Assembly (NCBI RefSeq): GCF_017355835.1
Contig: NZ_JAFEWF010000006.1
Coordinates: 62,001-126,000 of the forward strand
DNA length: 64,000 bases
Origin: Desertivirga brevis
GTDB lineage: Bacteria; Bacteroidota; Bacteroidia; Sphingobacteriales; Sphingobacteriaceae
Direction of reading: 5' to 3'
Within the stretch, counting starts at the first letter, position 1. Every line of letters starts with the position of its first letter. The notes below the pieces were generated by a model that was not told where the DNA came from, searched no databases, and was given only the letters and a program-made list of their open reading frames with translations. Made by a program: the position numbers and the translations under genes. Of this stretch, positions 1 to 8,745 are shown in pieces.

Positions 1-1458
1 AATCTCGTTTACATACTGCTGTGTTTTCTTTCTACCTTCTGCAACGCGTTTTGTGAAGGAATCGTAAATGCGGTTCACTTCGTTTTGAATGATCAATTTC
101 TCTTCCGGAGTAAGTGGTCTGGTAACAGTTCCAAGATCTGCATGTGTTCCAGTTTTAACTCCGTCGAAGGTAATTCCGAGCTTATCGTTGAAGAAGTTCT
201 GCATGTTCGGAATAATTCCGAATACGCCTATAGAGCCTGTAATAGTATTTGGCTGTGCGAAAATTGAATCTGCTGCACAGGAGATATAGTATCCTCCAGA
301 AGCTGCAAGGTCTCCCATTGAAACAACCACAGGCTTAACCTTCTTGGTTAAAACCACTTCCCTCCATATTACGTCGGAAGCAAGAGCGCTTCCTCCAGGG
401 GAATTAACACGTAAAACAAGGGCTTTTACTTTATCGTCCATTCTGGCTTTACGAATAGCCTTGGAAATTTTTTCAGAACCAATGGTTTCGTCGTTTCCTT
501 CTCCGCCTGTAATTTCTCCCGAGGCGTATACTACTGCAATCCTGGTACTAAAATCACCCTCTTCACCAGTATCATTTTTAATATAATCGGTCAGCGTCAC
601 AGATTTTACCTCTTCATCTTTCTCTATTCCGCTCCTTGATTTCAGCTCGTCAAGTACCTCGTCTTTATAGCGCAAAGCATCCACCAGTTTGAAGGCTACA
701 GCATCCTTAGGACTTCTTACTTTTAGTTGATCAGCCATTGCAAATAGAGAATCCTTTTGAATTTTCCTTGCTGTTGCTATTGAACTTAAATAATGATCAT
801 ACAATGAACCCAGGAAGGAAGTTACCTGCTGTCTGTTGGGCTCGCTCATACGATCAAGTATAAATGGCTCAACGGCGCTTTTATAAGTTCCAACCTTAAT
901 GATTTGCGGCTCTATTCCGAGCTTCTCCAAAGATCCCTTAAAGAACATCAACTGAGAACTGAAACCGGTGAATTCTACAATTCCCTCAGGATTCAGATAA
1001 ACTTTATCGGCTGCTGAAGCCAGGTAGTAAGTGTTCTTTGTGTAAACTTCGCTGTACGCCAGAATGAACTTTTTTGATTTTTTGAAATCCAAAAGCTCGT
1101 TCCTTATTTCCTCTACAGTTGCATATCCTGCCTGCAGACTGCTCAGGTCAAGGTAAATACCTTTAATGTTATCATCAGTTTTAGCTCTTCTGATTGCAGC
1201 TAAAATATCATTTAATCCTACACTTTTACTTCTTCCAAAAGCATTGATATCAAGTTTGCTAAATGGGTCATCATGGCCGCGTTCAACGATCGGATAATCC
1301 AAAGGAATATGTAAAACTGAGTTGGCCTTAACCTCAACGTCCTCATCAGCCTGAGAGGCGACAGCAATGACAACTAAAATGAGGATAAGTAATATGGCAA
1401 AGAAGGAAAACAGCACTCCAACCATAGAGGCAAATGCCATTTTGAAAAAACTTTTCAT
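1..1458 (-). CDS. sppA: Signal peptide peptidase SppA, 67K type (3' end beyond window)
   Basis: Membrane-anchored serine protease that degrades cleaved signal peptides. The ATG is at 1456-1458 and 486 codons run without a stop to the window edge; the family is usually about 580-600 residues, so only the C-terminus is missing. Residues 1-35 contain a basic start and one long hydrophobic segment, a membrane anchor. The tandem S49 peptidase layout is visible: the N-terminal half carries VGTYKSAVEPF with the candidate catalytic Lys193, and the C-terminal half carries MGDLAASGGYYIS with the candidate nucleophile Ser387. This matches the spacing of the E. coli Lys/Ser dyad. It is transcribed divergently from folK. 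Family assignment is firm. Confidence 0.93.
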   Translation of the reverse strand, partial: MKSFFKMAFASMVGVLFSFFAILLILILVVIAVASQADEDVEVKANSVLHIPLDYPIVERGHDDPFSKLDINAFGRSKSVGLNDILAAIRRAKTDDNIKGIYLDLSSLQAGYATVEEIRNELLDFKKSKKFILAYSEVYTKNTYYLASAADKVYLNPEGIVEFTGFSSQLMFFKGSLEKLGIEPQIIKVGTYKSAVEPFILDRMSEPNRQQVTSFLGSLYDHYLSSIATARKIQKDSLFAMADQLKVRSPKDAVAFKLVDALRYKDEVLDELKSRSGIEKDEEVKSVTLTDYIKNDTGEEGDFSTRIAVVYASGEITGGEGNDETIGSEKISKAIRKARMDDKVKALVLRVNSPGGSALASDVIWREVVLTKKVKPVVVSMGDLAASGGYYISCAADSIFAQPNTITGSIGVFGIIPNMQNFFNDKLGITFDGVKTGTHADLGTVTRPLTPEEKLIIQNEVNRIYDSFTKRVAEGRKKTQQYVNEI

Positions 1459-1476
1459 CCGCGCTGAACTTATTTA

Positions 1477-1511
1477 TTTGTGCAAGTATACGTTAGATAT
1501 AGATATCTTTG
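1477..1511 (+). promoter_or_regulatory. Candidate Bacteroidetes promoter for folK
   Basis: TTTG at 1477-1480 and TATCTTTG at 1504-1511 fit the Bacteroidetes primary sigma consensus (TTTG, then TAnnTTTG) with a 23-base spacer. The box lies 34 bases before the folK ATG. The spacer is slightly long, so the -7 box is better supported than the -33 box. Confidence 0.5.
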
Positions 1512-1545
1512 AAACGTTACAACATATATAAGAGATATAAGGTTT

Positions 1546-2043
1546 ATGCAGGAAGTTTATTTATTGCTGGGAAGCAACATAGGAGATCGCGAACAATTCC
1601 TGCATCAGGCTACCCTTCTTCTAACGCAAGAGATAGGAGCAATAACGAAGAAATCTTCATTATACGAAACAGCGCCATGGGGATTAGAGGAGCAACCTGA
1701 ATATCTTAATCAAGTATTAGTTTTAGTAACAAAGCTTCAAGCCAGGGAGGTTTTGAAAGCAGCTCTGGATATAGAGAAAATCCTTGGAAGGGAAAGAATT
1801 GAGAGATGGGGATCAAGGGTAATAGATATTGATATCTTGTTCTATTCGGATGAAGTTATTGACGAGGCGGATCTAAAAGTTCCTCATCCTTACTTTCATT
1901 TAAGAAGGTTTGCAGTAGAACCAATGTTAGAGGTACAACCTGACTTTATTCATCCTGTATTAAAAAAATCAATAAAATCTCTAGCTTTGGAACTTAGTGA
2001 CCAACTGTACGTACAAAAAATAAATTTTAATAATAATGGCTGA
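1546..2043 (+). CDS. folK: 2-amino-4-hydroxy-6-hydroxymethyldihydropteridine pyrophosphokinase
   Basis: Cytosolic enzyme of folate synthesis that transfers pyrophosphate from ATP to 6-hydroxymethyl-7,8-dihydropterin. At 165 residues it has normal family length. Landmarks are LLGSNIGDR at the N-terminus, the RWGSRVIDIDILFY segment with the conserved metal-binding aspartates, and VPHPYFHLRRFAVEPM. The ATG at 1546 puts the GSN motif right at the start as in other HPPKs. Its 3' end overlaps the Hpt gene by eight bases, so the two are probably co-transcribed. Confidence 0.95.
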   Translation: MQEVYLLLGSNIGDREQFLHQATLLLTQEIGAITKKSSLYETAPWGLEEQPEYLNQVLVLVTKLQAREVLKAALDIEKILGRERIERWGSRVIDIDILFYSDEVIDEADLKVPHPYFHLRRFAVEPMLEVQPDFIHPVLKKSIKSLALELSDQLYVQKINFNNNG

Positions 2044-2413
2044 AGGAAATAATAAGGGTTTTGAGATCGACATGACCTATCTGAGCGATATCGCGGGAGG
2101 TAGCGAAGAATTCATGATAGAAATGATCGATATTTTCATTGAGCAAACCCCTCTTTACTTTGATCAATTGTCTGAAGCTGTTGCCAACCAGGACTGGAAA
2201 TCGGTAGGAGATGTAGCGCACAAAATCAAGCCTACACTTGCTTTTATGGGCATCGAAGAAGCAAAGGACATTATGGCTGATATCGAGCGCAAAGCTCGTA
2301 CTGAAGATAATGTTTCTGAAATTCCCGGAATGTTTGCAGATATAAACGCAAGATGTGAAGATCTGTATGATAATCTGAACAAGATCAAGAGAGAATTAGA
2401 GGCGAAACTGTAA
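2036..2413 (+). CDS. Hpt-domain phosphotransfer protein
   Basis: A 125-residue single-domain histidine phosphotransfer protein. The family forms a four-helix bundle that accepts phosphate on a histidine in phosphorelays; here the motif is AHKIKPT with His62, and the surrounding sequence is strongly helical. No signal peptide or membrane segment is seen. It overlaps the folK end by eight bases, but no kinase or receiver gene is adjacent, so its partner must be encoded elsewhere. The functional relay is inferred from the domain only. Confidence 0.85.
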   Translation: MAEGNNKGFEIDMTYLSDIAGGSEEFMIEMIDIFIEQTPLYFDQLSEAVANQDWKSVGDVAHKIKPTLAFMGIEEAKDIMADIERKARTEDNVSEIPGMFADINARCEDLYDNLNKIKRELEAKL

Positions 2414-2492
2414 TCGCCTCTATTCTTTTGATAATATTCTACGCCTCCTTTTATTAATTTGATCAATAGGAGATTCCCCTTCATCCGAAGCT

Positions 2493-3215
2493 TTACCTGA
2501 TTATCCTGAATTGTACGATTGATAATACTATATAAAGTAGTATAATGATCGGTACTGCGGCGAATTTAAATATCAGGATAGCCAGGATTGATGCCAGGAC
2601 CAGGACATAACGCAGCATATTCTCCTTATAATTCAGGTTCTTGAATTTAAGGGAAATAAGTGGAAGTTCCATAACCAGGGAAAGGCTCATCCCCAAGCTG
2701 AAAATAAAAAGGAAAAAAGGGTTTAAAATATAGGCCTTCCAAAAAGGACTTGAATGAGCAATAATCAAGGGTAACGAACCGATAAGCATAGCATTTGCCG
2801 GAGTCGGTAAGCCTATAAAGTTCTCACTTTGTCTTTCGTCTACATTAAATTTTGCAAGTCGCAGAGCCGAGAAAATAGCAATTAGAAAGGCGGAGTAGCC
2901 GATGTAATTGCTTACGCCTTCAATTTGTTCTCCCTTCAAAAATAGATGATAAACGATAACTGACGGTAACACCCCAAAACTTACCATATCAGCCAGAGAA
3001 TCGAGTTCTTTTCCAATATCCGAATATGCCTTCAAAAAACGAGCGACTGCTCCGTCCAGGAAGTCGAAAACCGCCGCCGCCAAAATCGCATATGCTGCAT
3101 AAATCAAGTTTTCATATCCTTTAACAATTAGTGAAGAGTTAAAGGCGAAAACAATTCCCAAACAGCCACTCAGCAGGTTCAAACATGTTATGGCATTAGG
3201 TATATGTTTTTTCAT
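2493..3215 (-). CDS. pssA: CDP-diacylglycerol--serine O-phosphatidyltransferase
   Basis: Integral membrane enzyme making phosphatidylserine from CDP-diacylglycerol and serine, the first step to phosphatidylethanolamine. The 240-residue product has several hydrophobic segments and the complete CDP-alcohol phosphotransferase signature D54-G-x2-A-R59-x8-G68-x3-D72-x3-D76. I chose the ATG at 3215 (MKKHIPNAITC), the usual family start. An in-frame start upstream at 3266 would read through the 19-bp hairpin at 3236-3286 and is rejected. The gene lies downstream of rho on the same strand, separated by that hairpin. Confidence 0.92.
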   Translation of the reverse strand: MKKHIPNAITCLNLLSGCLGIVFAFNSSLIVKGYENLIYAAYAILAAAVFDFLDGAVARFLKAYSDIGKELDSLADMVSFGVLPSVIVYHLFLKGEQIEGVSNYIGYSAFLIAIFSALRLAKFNVDERQSENFIGLPTPANAMLIGSLPLIIAHSSPFWKAYILNPFFLFIFSLGMSLSLVMELPLISLKFKNLNYKENMLRYVLVLASILAILIFKFAAVPIIILLYIVLSIVQFRIIR

Positions 3216-3235
3216 GTGTGGAGCATAATCATACA

Positions 3236-3286
3236 CAACAAAAGATAAGGGTACAATTTTTAACACTGTACCCTTATCTTTTGTTG
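3236..3286 (-). terminator. Perfect 19-bp hairpin between rho and pssA
   Basis: The arms 3236-3254 and 3268-3286 are perfectly complementary over 19 bases around a 13-base loop. The hairpin follows the rho stop by about 15 bases on the minus strand. It lacks a long pure U-run, so termination is probable but read-through or RNA processing is possible. It lies just upstream of the pssA start. Confidence 0.6.
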
Positions 3287-3301
3287 CTATATCTAGCCTT
3301 A

Positions 3302-4960
3302 TTAACTATTCATTGAAACTAAGAACTCTTCATTGCTCTTTGTACCTCTCATCTGTCCTAACAAGAACTCCATTGCTTCCTGAGAATTCATGTCAGCAAG
3401 GTGATTTCTTAGGATCCAAATTCTTTGAAGCGTTTCTCTGTCATGAAGAAGATCATCACGACGGGTACTGGAAGCTGTAAGGTCAATAGCAGGGAATATA
3501 CGTTTGTTAGATAATTTTCTATCCAACTGAAGTTCCATGTTGCCAGTTCCTTTGAACTCTTCGAAGATAACCTCGTCCATCTTAGAGCCTGTATCAATAA
3601 GAGCTGTTGCCAGAATAGTTAAAGAACCTCCATCCTCTATATTTCTTGCTGCTCCGAAGAAACGTTTCGGCTTATGTAGTGCATTTGCATCAACACCACC
3701 AGACAGGATCTTTCCAGAAGCAGGAGCCACAGTATTGTACGCACGAGCCAAACGAGTGATGGAGTCAAGAAGGATAACAACGTCATGACCACATTCTACC
3801 ATGCGTTTTGCTTTCTCCAGAACGATATTGGCAATTTTTACGTGACGTTCTGCTGGCTCATCAAATGTAGATGAAACTACCTCTGCCCTTACGCTCCTTG
3901 CCATATCAGTCACCTCTTCAGGTCTTTCGTCAATCAGCAATATAATAAGATATACTTCCGGATGATTTTTTGCTATTGCGTTAGCAACATCCTTTAGTAA
4001 CATTGTTTTACCTGTTTTAGGCTGAGCTACGATCAATCCACGCTGACCTTTACCAATTGGTGTGAACAAGTCCATTATCCGGGTTGATTGATTACCAGTG
4101 TCGGCATACAGGTTCAGACGTTCGGTAGGGAATAGCGGAGTTAAGTAGTCAAAAGGCACGCGGTCTCTAACCTCAGCCGGTACACGTCCGTTAATGGCTT
4201 CAACCCTTACCAATGGGAAATACTTTTCACCTTCTTTAGGAGGGCGAATGCTTCCTCTTACGGTATCTCCTGTTTTCAGACCAAATAATTTGATCTGTGA
4301 CTGGGAAACATAAATATCATCCGGAGATGTAAGATAATTGTAGTCAGATGATCTAAGGAAACCATAACCATCAGGCATGATCTCAAGAACCCCTTCATTA
4401 ACAATTACATTATCGAAATCAAGGTTTGTTGCAGGAGGTTGAGGAGCAGAAGATTGTGAAGAAGAACTGTAGTCAGAACTACGGTTCTCTCTTTCCTGAC
4501 TGCGTGGATAACCATTATTCACGCTTCCATTAGCAGCAGGAGTTACTACTCTTCTTTCTATCCTTACACGTTCCCTTACCGGAGGCGCTTCTTGCTTAAC
4601 TTCTTCAGCTGCTGGTTCTTCAACCACTTCTGCGGCAGCAGGAGCTTCCTCTGCAGGAGCATCAAATAATGTATTTTCTGTTTTACTTTCGCCGGGTGCT
4701 GATGCAACGGCTTCTACCTTCGGTTTAACTGAACGGGCGCGTTTTTTAGGCTTAGCTTCTTCTTCTTCAGGAGCTGATGTTTCAGCAGGTGAACTTTCAG
4801 GAGAGTCCTCACGTGCAGCAGCAATAAGCTGTTGTTGTTCTTTAATTTTGGTAATTAGTTCTGCTTTGCGTAATGAATCGGCATCCGCAATACCATAGGT
4901 TTTTGCAATCTCACGAAGCTCAGAAACAAGCTTATCGTTCAATTCAATAATTTCTCCCAT
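3302..4960 (-). CDS. rho: Transcription termination factor Rho
   Basis: Hexameric RNA-dependent ATPase that terminates transcription. The 552-residue product is longer than the roughly 420 of E. coli because a low-complexity acidic/basic insert (about residues 55-180, rich in Glu, Ala, Pro, then Ser) separates the N-terminal helical domain (residues 1-50) from the RNA-binding cold-shock-like domain (about 185-255). The motor has Walker A AQPKTGKT (about 312-319) and Walker B VVILLDS (about 394-400). Such inserts are common in Bacteroidetes Rho. The gene stands alone upstream, with 227 bases to the divergent pyrF. Confidence 0.97.
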   Translation of the reverse strand: MGEIIELNDKLVSELREIAKTYGIADADSLRKAELITKIKEQQQLIAAAREDSPESSPAETSAPEEEEAKPKKRARSVKPKVEAVASAPGESKTENTLFDAPAEEAPAAAEVVEEPAAEEVKQEAPPVRERVRIERRVVTPAANGSVNNGYPRSQERENRSSDYSSSSQSSAPQPPATNLDFDNVIVNEGVLEIMPDGYGFLRSSDYNYLTSPDDIYVSQSQIKLFGLKTGDTVRGSIRPPKEGEKYFPLVRVEAINGRVPAEVRDRVPFDYLTPLFPTERLNLYADTGNQSTRIMDLFTPIGKGQRGLIVAQPKTGKTMLLKDVANAIAKNHPEVYLIILLIDERPEEVTDMARSVRAEVVSSTFDEPAERHVKIANIVLEKAKRMVECGHDVVILLDSITRLARAYNTVAPASGKILSGGVDANALHKPKRFFGAARNIEDGGSLTILATALIDTGSKMDEVIFEEFKGTGNMELQLDRKLSNKRIFPAIDLTASSTRRDDLLHDRETLQRIWILRNHLADMNSQEAMEFLLGQMRGTKSNEEFLVSMNS

Positions 4961-5187
4961 TTATTTGAAATATTATTTTGGATTTTTTATCAGTAAGAAT
5001 TTATCAGCATCCCAAGGGAAAAGAACTCGCAAAATGATTAAACGAAATTTCCAGTGATTTTTCCCTTCCGGATTGGAAGATAAAATTGAGATAACGCTAC
5101 AATTCTACTGTATTAATTTGATAATAACAAAATTTAAAAAAAGTTTTTATCCGCGTAAAGGTTTTTCATTTACTTTGATCTGAAATT

Positions 5188-6027
5188 ATGAAACGACAAG
5201 AGCTTATAGACCAAATCAGAGAAAAACAATCCTTTCTGTGTGTGGGGTTAGATACTGATATAAACAAAGTCCCCAAACATTTGCTTGAATTTGAAGATCC
5301 GGTATTTGAATTTAACCGGCGGATCATAGATGTAACGAAAGATCTTTGTGTTTCTTATAAAATCAACACGGCTTTTTATGAAAGTCGTGGCATTAAAGGT
5401 TGGGAGAGTCTAATTAAAACCTGGCAGTATCTTCCCAAAGATACCTTCAGCATAGCCGATGCCAAACGCGGTGATATCGGTAATACTTCTGAAATGTATG
5501 CGCAAGCATTTTTCAACGAACAATCATCGGGCATGAGCTTTGACTCAATCACAGTGGCACCCTATATGGGCTCTGATTCGGTAATGCCATTCCTCAATTT
5601 TGATGATAAGTGGGTTATCCTTTTAGCACTGACCTCTAATAGTGGAAGTGCAGATTTTCAAAACCTGACAGATACTGAAGATGTACAACTTTTTGAAAAA
5701 GTTATACAAACGGCCAACCAATGGGCTGGAGCTGATAAATTAATGTATGTGGTAGGAGCAACACGTGGAGAAAAATTTCTTGAAATCCGGAAGCATGCTC
5801 CTGATAATTTTCTGCTTGTTCCTGGCGTGGGAGCGCAGGGGGGAAGCTTACAGGAAGTTTGCAAATATGGAATGAACAAAGATTGTGGCTTGCTTGTGAA
5901 TTCTTCGCGAGCTATTATATATGCCTCATCTGGAGAGGACTTTGCTGAGGTTGCAAGGGCAGAAGCACAGAAAGTGCAAGCGGAGATGGCTGAGGCCTTG
6001 AAAAAAAGCCCTATCTTCAATTTTTAA
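5188..6027 (+). CDS. pyrF: Orotidine 5'-phosphate decarboxylase, PyrF type 2
   Basis: Last step of UMP synthesis, decarboxylating OMP. At 279 residues it belongs to the longer type-2 group. The active-site stretch [14 protein letters not shown] contains the catalytic aspartate/lysine pair (Asp91, Lys93), and the phosphate-binding tail PGVGAQGG is present later. Transcribed alone and divergently from rho. No Trp-, uracil- or other obvious leader regulation is seen upstream. Confidence 0.95.
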   Translation: MKRQELIDQIREKQSFLCVGLDTDINKVPKHLLEFEDPVFEFNRRIIDVTKDLCVSYKINTAFYESRGIKGWESLIKTWQYLPKDTFSIADAKRGDIGNTSEMYAQAFFNEQSSGMSFDSITVAPYMGSDSVMPFLNFDDKWVILLALTSNSGSADFQNLTDTEDVQLFEKVIQTANQWAGADKLMYVVGATRGEKFLEIRKHAPDNFLLVPGVGAQGGSLQEVCKYGMNKDCGLLVNSSRAIIYASSGEDFAEVARAEAQKVQAEMAEALKKSPIFNF

Positions 6028-6468
6028 TTAGTTCCAAAATTACTACTCATAGCTTTACGGGATAAGGTTTTCTATGAGCCTGCATCCAGACAATAGTAAG
6101 TCTATACTGGGTCTATACTTTTGATGTTACTTACGGACTCAGTATGGACTCATTATAGACACACTATAGACTCGTCTTAGCCTTGTCCCTTTTAAGTTCT
6201 TAGGCCACGAGACCAATTTTTCCTTCCTTTTTTCTCTCCTCAAGCTGCTGATTTTTCTTGAAAGTCTATTTGTTTTATTGAGGTAAGTTATTGTTTTTTA
6301 ACGGCCTCAATGAGATCGCTTCGCTAAGTTTTAAAGGCCAAGAAGAACCTCCAAGCTACTTTCATCCTCCGTTTGTGGGTTTCTACTTATGGAGCTTTTT
6401 TCTTATTTCGGCCTTTTAAATTAAAAAATTTTCAGATAGTTTTACTGAGAATTAACCCTAAACTAGTC
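6028..6468. other. Gene-free interval between pyrF and the DUF2851 gene
   Basis: About 440 bases without a convincing gene. It contains the imperfect inverted repeat at 6100-6171; the rest is AT-rich with pyrimidine tracts. An in-frame extension of the downstream gene to 6373 has no family support. Confidence 0.6.
6100..6171. repeat. Imperfect inverted repeat built of GTCTATA / TATAGAC units
   Basis: GTCTATA occurs at 6100 and 6111, and its complement TATAGAC at 6154 and 6165, with partly degenerate copies (GACTCAGTAT, GGACTCATTA) between. The whole can fold as one irregular stem. Function unknown; it may be a dispersed intergenic repeat or a pyrF 3' structure. Confidence 0.55.
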
Positions 6469-7749
6469 ATGGCCTTTAATGAAGATTTTCTCCATTTTCT
6501 CTGGAAATACAGGCTCTTTTCTCAGCGTAATCTACAACTAACAACAGGACAAGAAATTGAAATCCTGGCAACGGGGGTTCATAACAAAAATTCAGGAGCC
6601 GACTTTGAAAATGCAAAGATACGGACAGGAAAAACAACCTGGGTTGGAAATGTAGAGATCCATTTACGATCGTCGGATTGGGATAAACATAACCATACAG
6701 GAGATAAAGCTTATAACAATGTTATACTACATGTAGTATATGAGGATGATAAGCCGGTATTTCGCAACGACGGAAGCCGCATTCTCACTCTTGAGCTTAG
6801 AGATCTTATTTCACCAGGACTTCAAACCAGGTATAAAGATTTGATGGAAAACCTTTCCTGGATTCCATGTGAGCAGTTATTCTCCAACGTTGCAGAGATC
6901 CACGTTGAAAACTGGTTGTTGCGGGTTTCTGTTGAAAGGCTTGAAGAGAAGATGGAATCAGTTTTGTCAATATTAAAAGAGAACCGCGGAAATTGGGATG
7001 ACACCTTCTACATTCTGCTAGCCAGAAATTTTGGATTCAAAACTAATGCTCTGCCATTCGAACTCCTTGCTAAATCACTGCCGCAGCAAATTCTGTCGAA
7101 ACATAAGAATAGCTCTTTTCAGATAGAGGCCCTTGTCTTTGGACAATCCGGCTTTCTTGAACATGCAGAGGACACCTATTCCAAAATGCTAAAACTTGAA
7201 TACCATTTCCTACAGAAGAAATTTAAGCTGAAGCCAATAGATCAGCATTTATGGAAATTCCTGCGACTTCGTCCACAAAATTTTCCAACCCTAAGATTAG
7301 CCCAATTTGCAGCCTTAATTGTAAAGTCAAATCATCTTTTTTCTAAGGTTCTAGAGGTAAAAGAAACGAAGGAAGCCGTAAAGCTGTTCAGGGAGCTTCC
7401 GGTTAACGAATACTGGAGAACACATTATCGATTTGGGAAAAAGGTAGAAAAAGTTGCTTTTCATCTGGGAGACGAGGCTATTTACAATATTATATTAAAC
7501 TCTGTCGCTATCACGCTGTTCGCTTATGGAAGGCATATAGGAAATGCGCAGATCGCCGACAGAGCAATAAGTTTATTAGAAAGTATTCCCGCCGAAACAA
7601 ATCACGTGGTTGCAAGGTTTAAGAAGATAGGTGTGCTACCTATGAACGCGCTTAGGTCACAAGGATTATTGCAGTTGAAGAAATACTATTGCGATCAAAA
7701 AAAATGTTTAAATTGTGCAGTTGGAGCAAAAATCTTAAAGGTAACCTGA
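6469..7749 (+). CDS. DUF2851 family protein
   Basis: Conserved Bacteroidetes protein of unknown function, 426 residues from the ATG at 6469 (MAFNEDFLHFLWKYRLF, the typical start). Recognisable stretches are GVHNKNSGADFENAKI and GNVEIHLRSSDWDKHNH near the N-terminus, which resemble the family core, and a C-terminal cysteine cluster (CDQKKCLNC) that could bind metal. No signal peptide or membrane segment. The stop is one base before the PspC-like gene, so the two form an operon. Function not assignable from sequence. Confidence 0.85.
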   Translation: MAFNEDFLHFLWKYRLFSQRNLQLTTGQEIEILATGVHNKNSGADFENAKIRTGKTTWVGNVEIHLRSSDWDKHNHTGDKAYNNVILHVVYEDDKPVFRNDGSRILTLELRDLISPGLQTRYKDLMENLSWIPCEQLFSNVAEIHVENWLLRVSVERLEEKMESVLSILKENRGNWDDTFYILLARNFGFKTNALPFELLAKSLPQQILSKHKNSSFQIEALVFGQSGFLEHAEDTYSKMLKLEYHFLQKKFKLKPIDQHLWKFLRLRPQNFPTLRLAQFAALIVKSNHLFSKVLEVKETKEAVKLFRELPVNEYWRTHYRFGKKVEKVAFHLGDEAIYNIILNSVAITLFAYGRHIGNAQIADRAISLLESIPAETNHVVARFKKIGVLPMNALRSQGLLQLKKYYCDQKKCLNCAVGAKILKVT

Positions 7750-7750
7750 T

Positions 7751-7972
7751 ATGATACAGCGTATTCTGGAATATTTTGAAAGAAGATCCTTTGGCGTTTC
7801 CACTTATTTGGGACAACGTTTCAATATGTCTATCTCTAAAATCAGGCTTTTTTTCATCTACTCGTCTTTCCTGGCGGTAGGATTTCCCTTGATATTTTAT
7901 TTTCTTGCAGCATTTGTTCTCGGTATCAGGACGTACATGAAGCGTATCCGCACCAGGATATGGGATTTCTAA
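7751..7972 (+). CDS. Small PspC-domain membrane protein
   Basis: A 73-residue protein with a helical, basic N-terminal part (FGVSTYLGQRFNMSISKIRLFF) and one membrane-spanning region (about residues 34-58) followed by a basic tail. The pattern matches short PspC-like proteins of Bacteroidetes, which sit in the inner membrane. It starts one base after the DUF2851 stop and ends overlapping, convergently, the ankyrin gene by four bases. The exact role is unknown. Confidence 0.75.
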   Translation: MIQRILEYFERRSFGVSTYLGQRFNMSISKIRLFFIYSSFLAVGFPLIFYFLAAFVLGIRTYMKRIRTRIWDF

Positions 7973-8622
7973 TTACTTAGGATCCTTGCAATTGCTACAT
8001 GGCCGTTTGCAGCAGCCACTTCCGATGCCGTTTTTCCTCCACCTGTTTTTGCTGTAACATCTGCCCCAGCCTCAAGCAGCAGGATCAGGATTTCTATATT
8101 TCCGTAGTGGGCGGCCGAATGAAGTGGTGTTACTCCCGATGATTGAGCCACATTAACCTCAGCTCCGGCTTCCAGCAATATTTTAGTAATGTCTGCATTG
8201 TTAGCAGCTACTGATGAGTTAATTGGATAAACATTATACCCATTGCGTGAGGGAATATTGGGTTCTGCACCTTTTAATAATAGATATCTTGCTACCTCTT
8301 CGTTCCCAAAGTAACATGCTAGTCCGAGCGGTGTAAACCCGTCATCAGAAAATGTATTTATAAGATCAGGGCGGTAATAAATGATATTTGCTACACTGTC
8401 AAATTTTCCAACAGCCGAAGCTTCATAAATAGTAAGATCTTTAATGTAGGTTAATAGAAGAGCAGAAATCTTAGGTCTTTTACAATAGCAGGATAACATT
8501 AAAGGAGAGGCATTGAAACTGGTTTTAGCTGTTGCCAAATGAGGATAGGTTCTTAGCAGATCGTTTAATGCGTCGGTGTTTCCAGCCCGTATATATTCTT
8601 CAATTAGCTCTATATAACTCAT
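7969..8622 (-). CDS. Ankyrin-repeat protein
   Basis: A 217-residue cytosolic protein made almost entirely of ankyrin repeats; the clearest are DDGFTPLGLACYFGNEEVAR, RNGYNVYPINSSVAANNADI and SSGVTPLHSAAHYGNIEIL, with a final GGGKTASEVAAANGHVAIAR. Ankyrin repeats bind proteins, but no partner is indicated. No signal peptide. Transcribed convergently with the PspC-like gene and divergently from ftsK. Confidence 0.9.
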   Translation of the reverse strand: MSYIELIEEYIRAGNTDALNDLLRTYPHLATAKTSFNASPLMLSCYCKRPKISALLLTYIKDLTIYEASAVGKFDSVANIIYYRPDLINTFSDDGFTPLGLACYFGNEEVARYLLLKGAEPNIPSRNGYNVYPINSSVAANNADITKILLEAGAEVNVAQSSGVTPLHSAAHYGNIEILILLLEAGADVTAKTGGGKTASEVAAANGHVAIARILSN

Positions 8623-8713
8623 CTAAAGCAATAATAGTAAAAAGCAAAAAGGTTTTACAAGTAAATTTGTAGCTTTAATAAAAATCTAATTCAGGTACGA
8701 AATATAATAGCCT

Positions 8714-8721
8714 TATATTTG
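8714..8721 (+). promoter_or_regulatory. Candidate -7 box for ftsK
   Basis: TATATTTG is an exact match to TAnnTTTG, 24 bases before the ftsK ATG. No convincing TTG element is seen at the usual upstream distance. Confidence 0.5.
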
Positions 8722-8745
8722 TCTGTTCAAACCCGTCTATAATTC

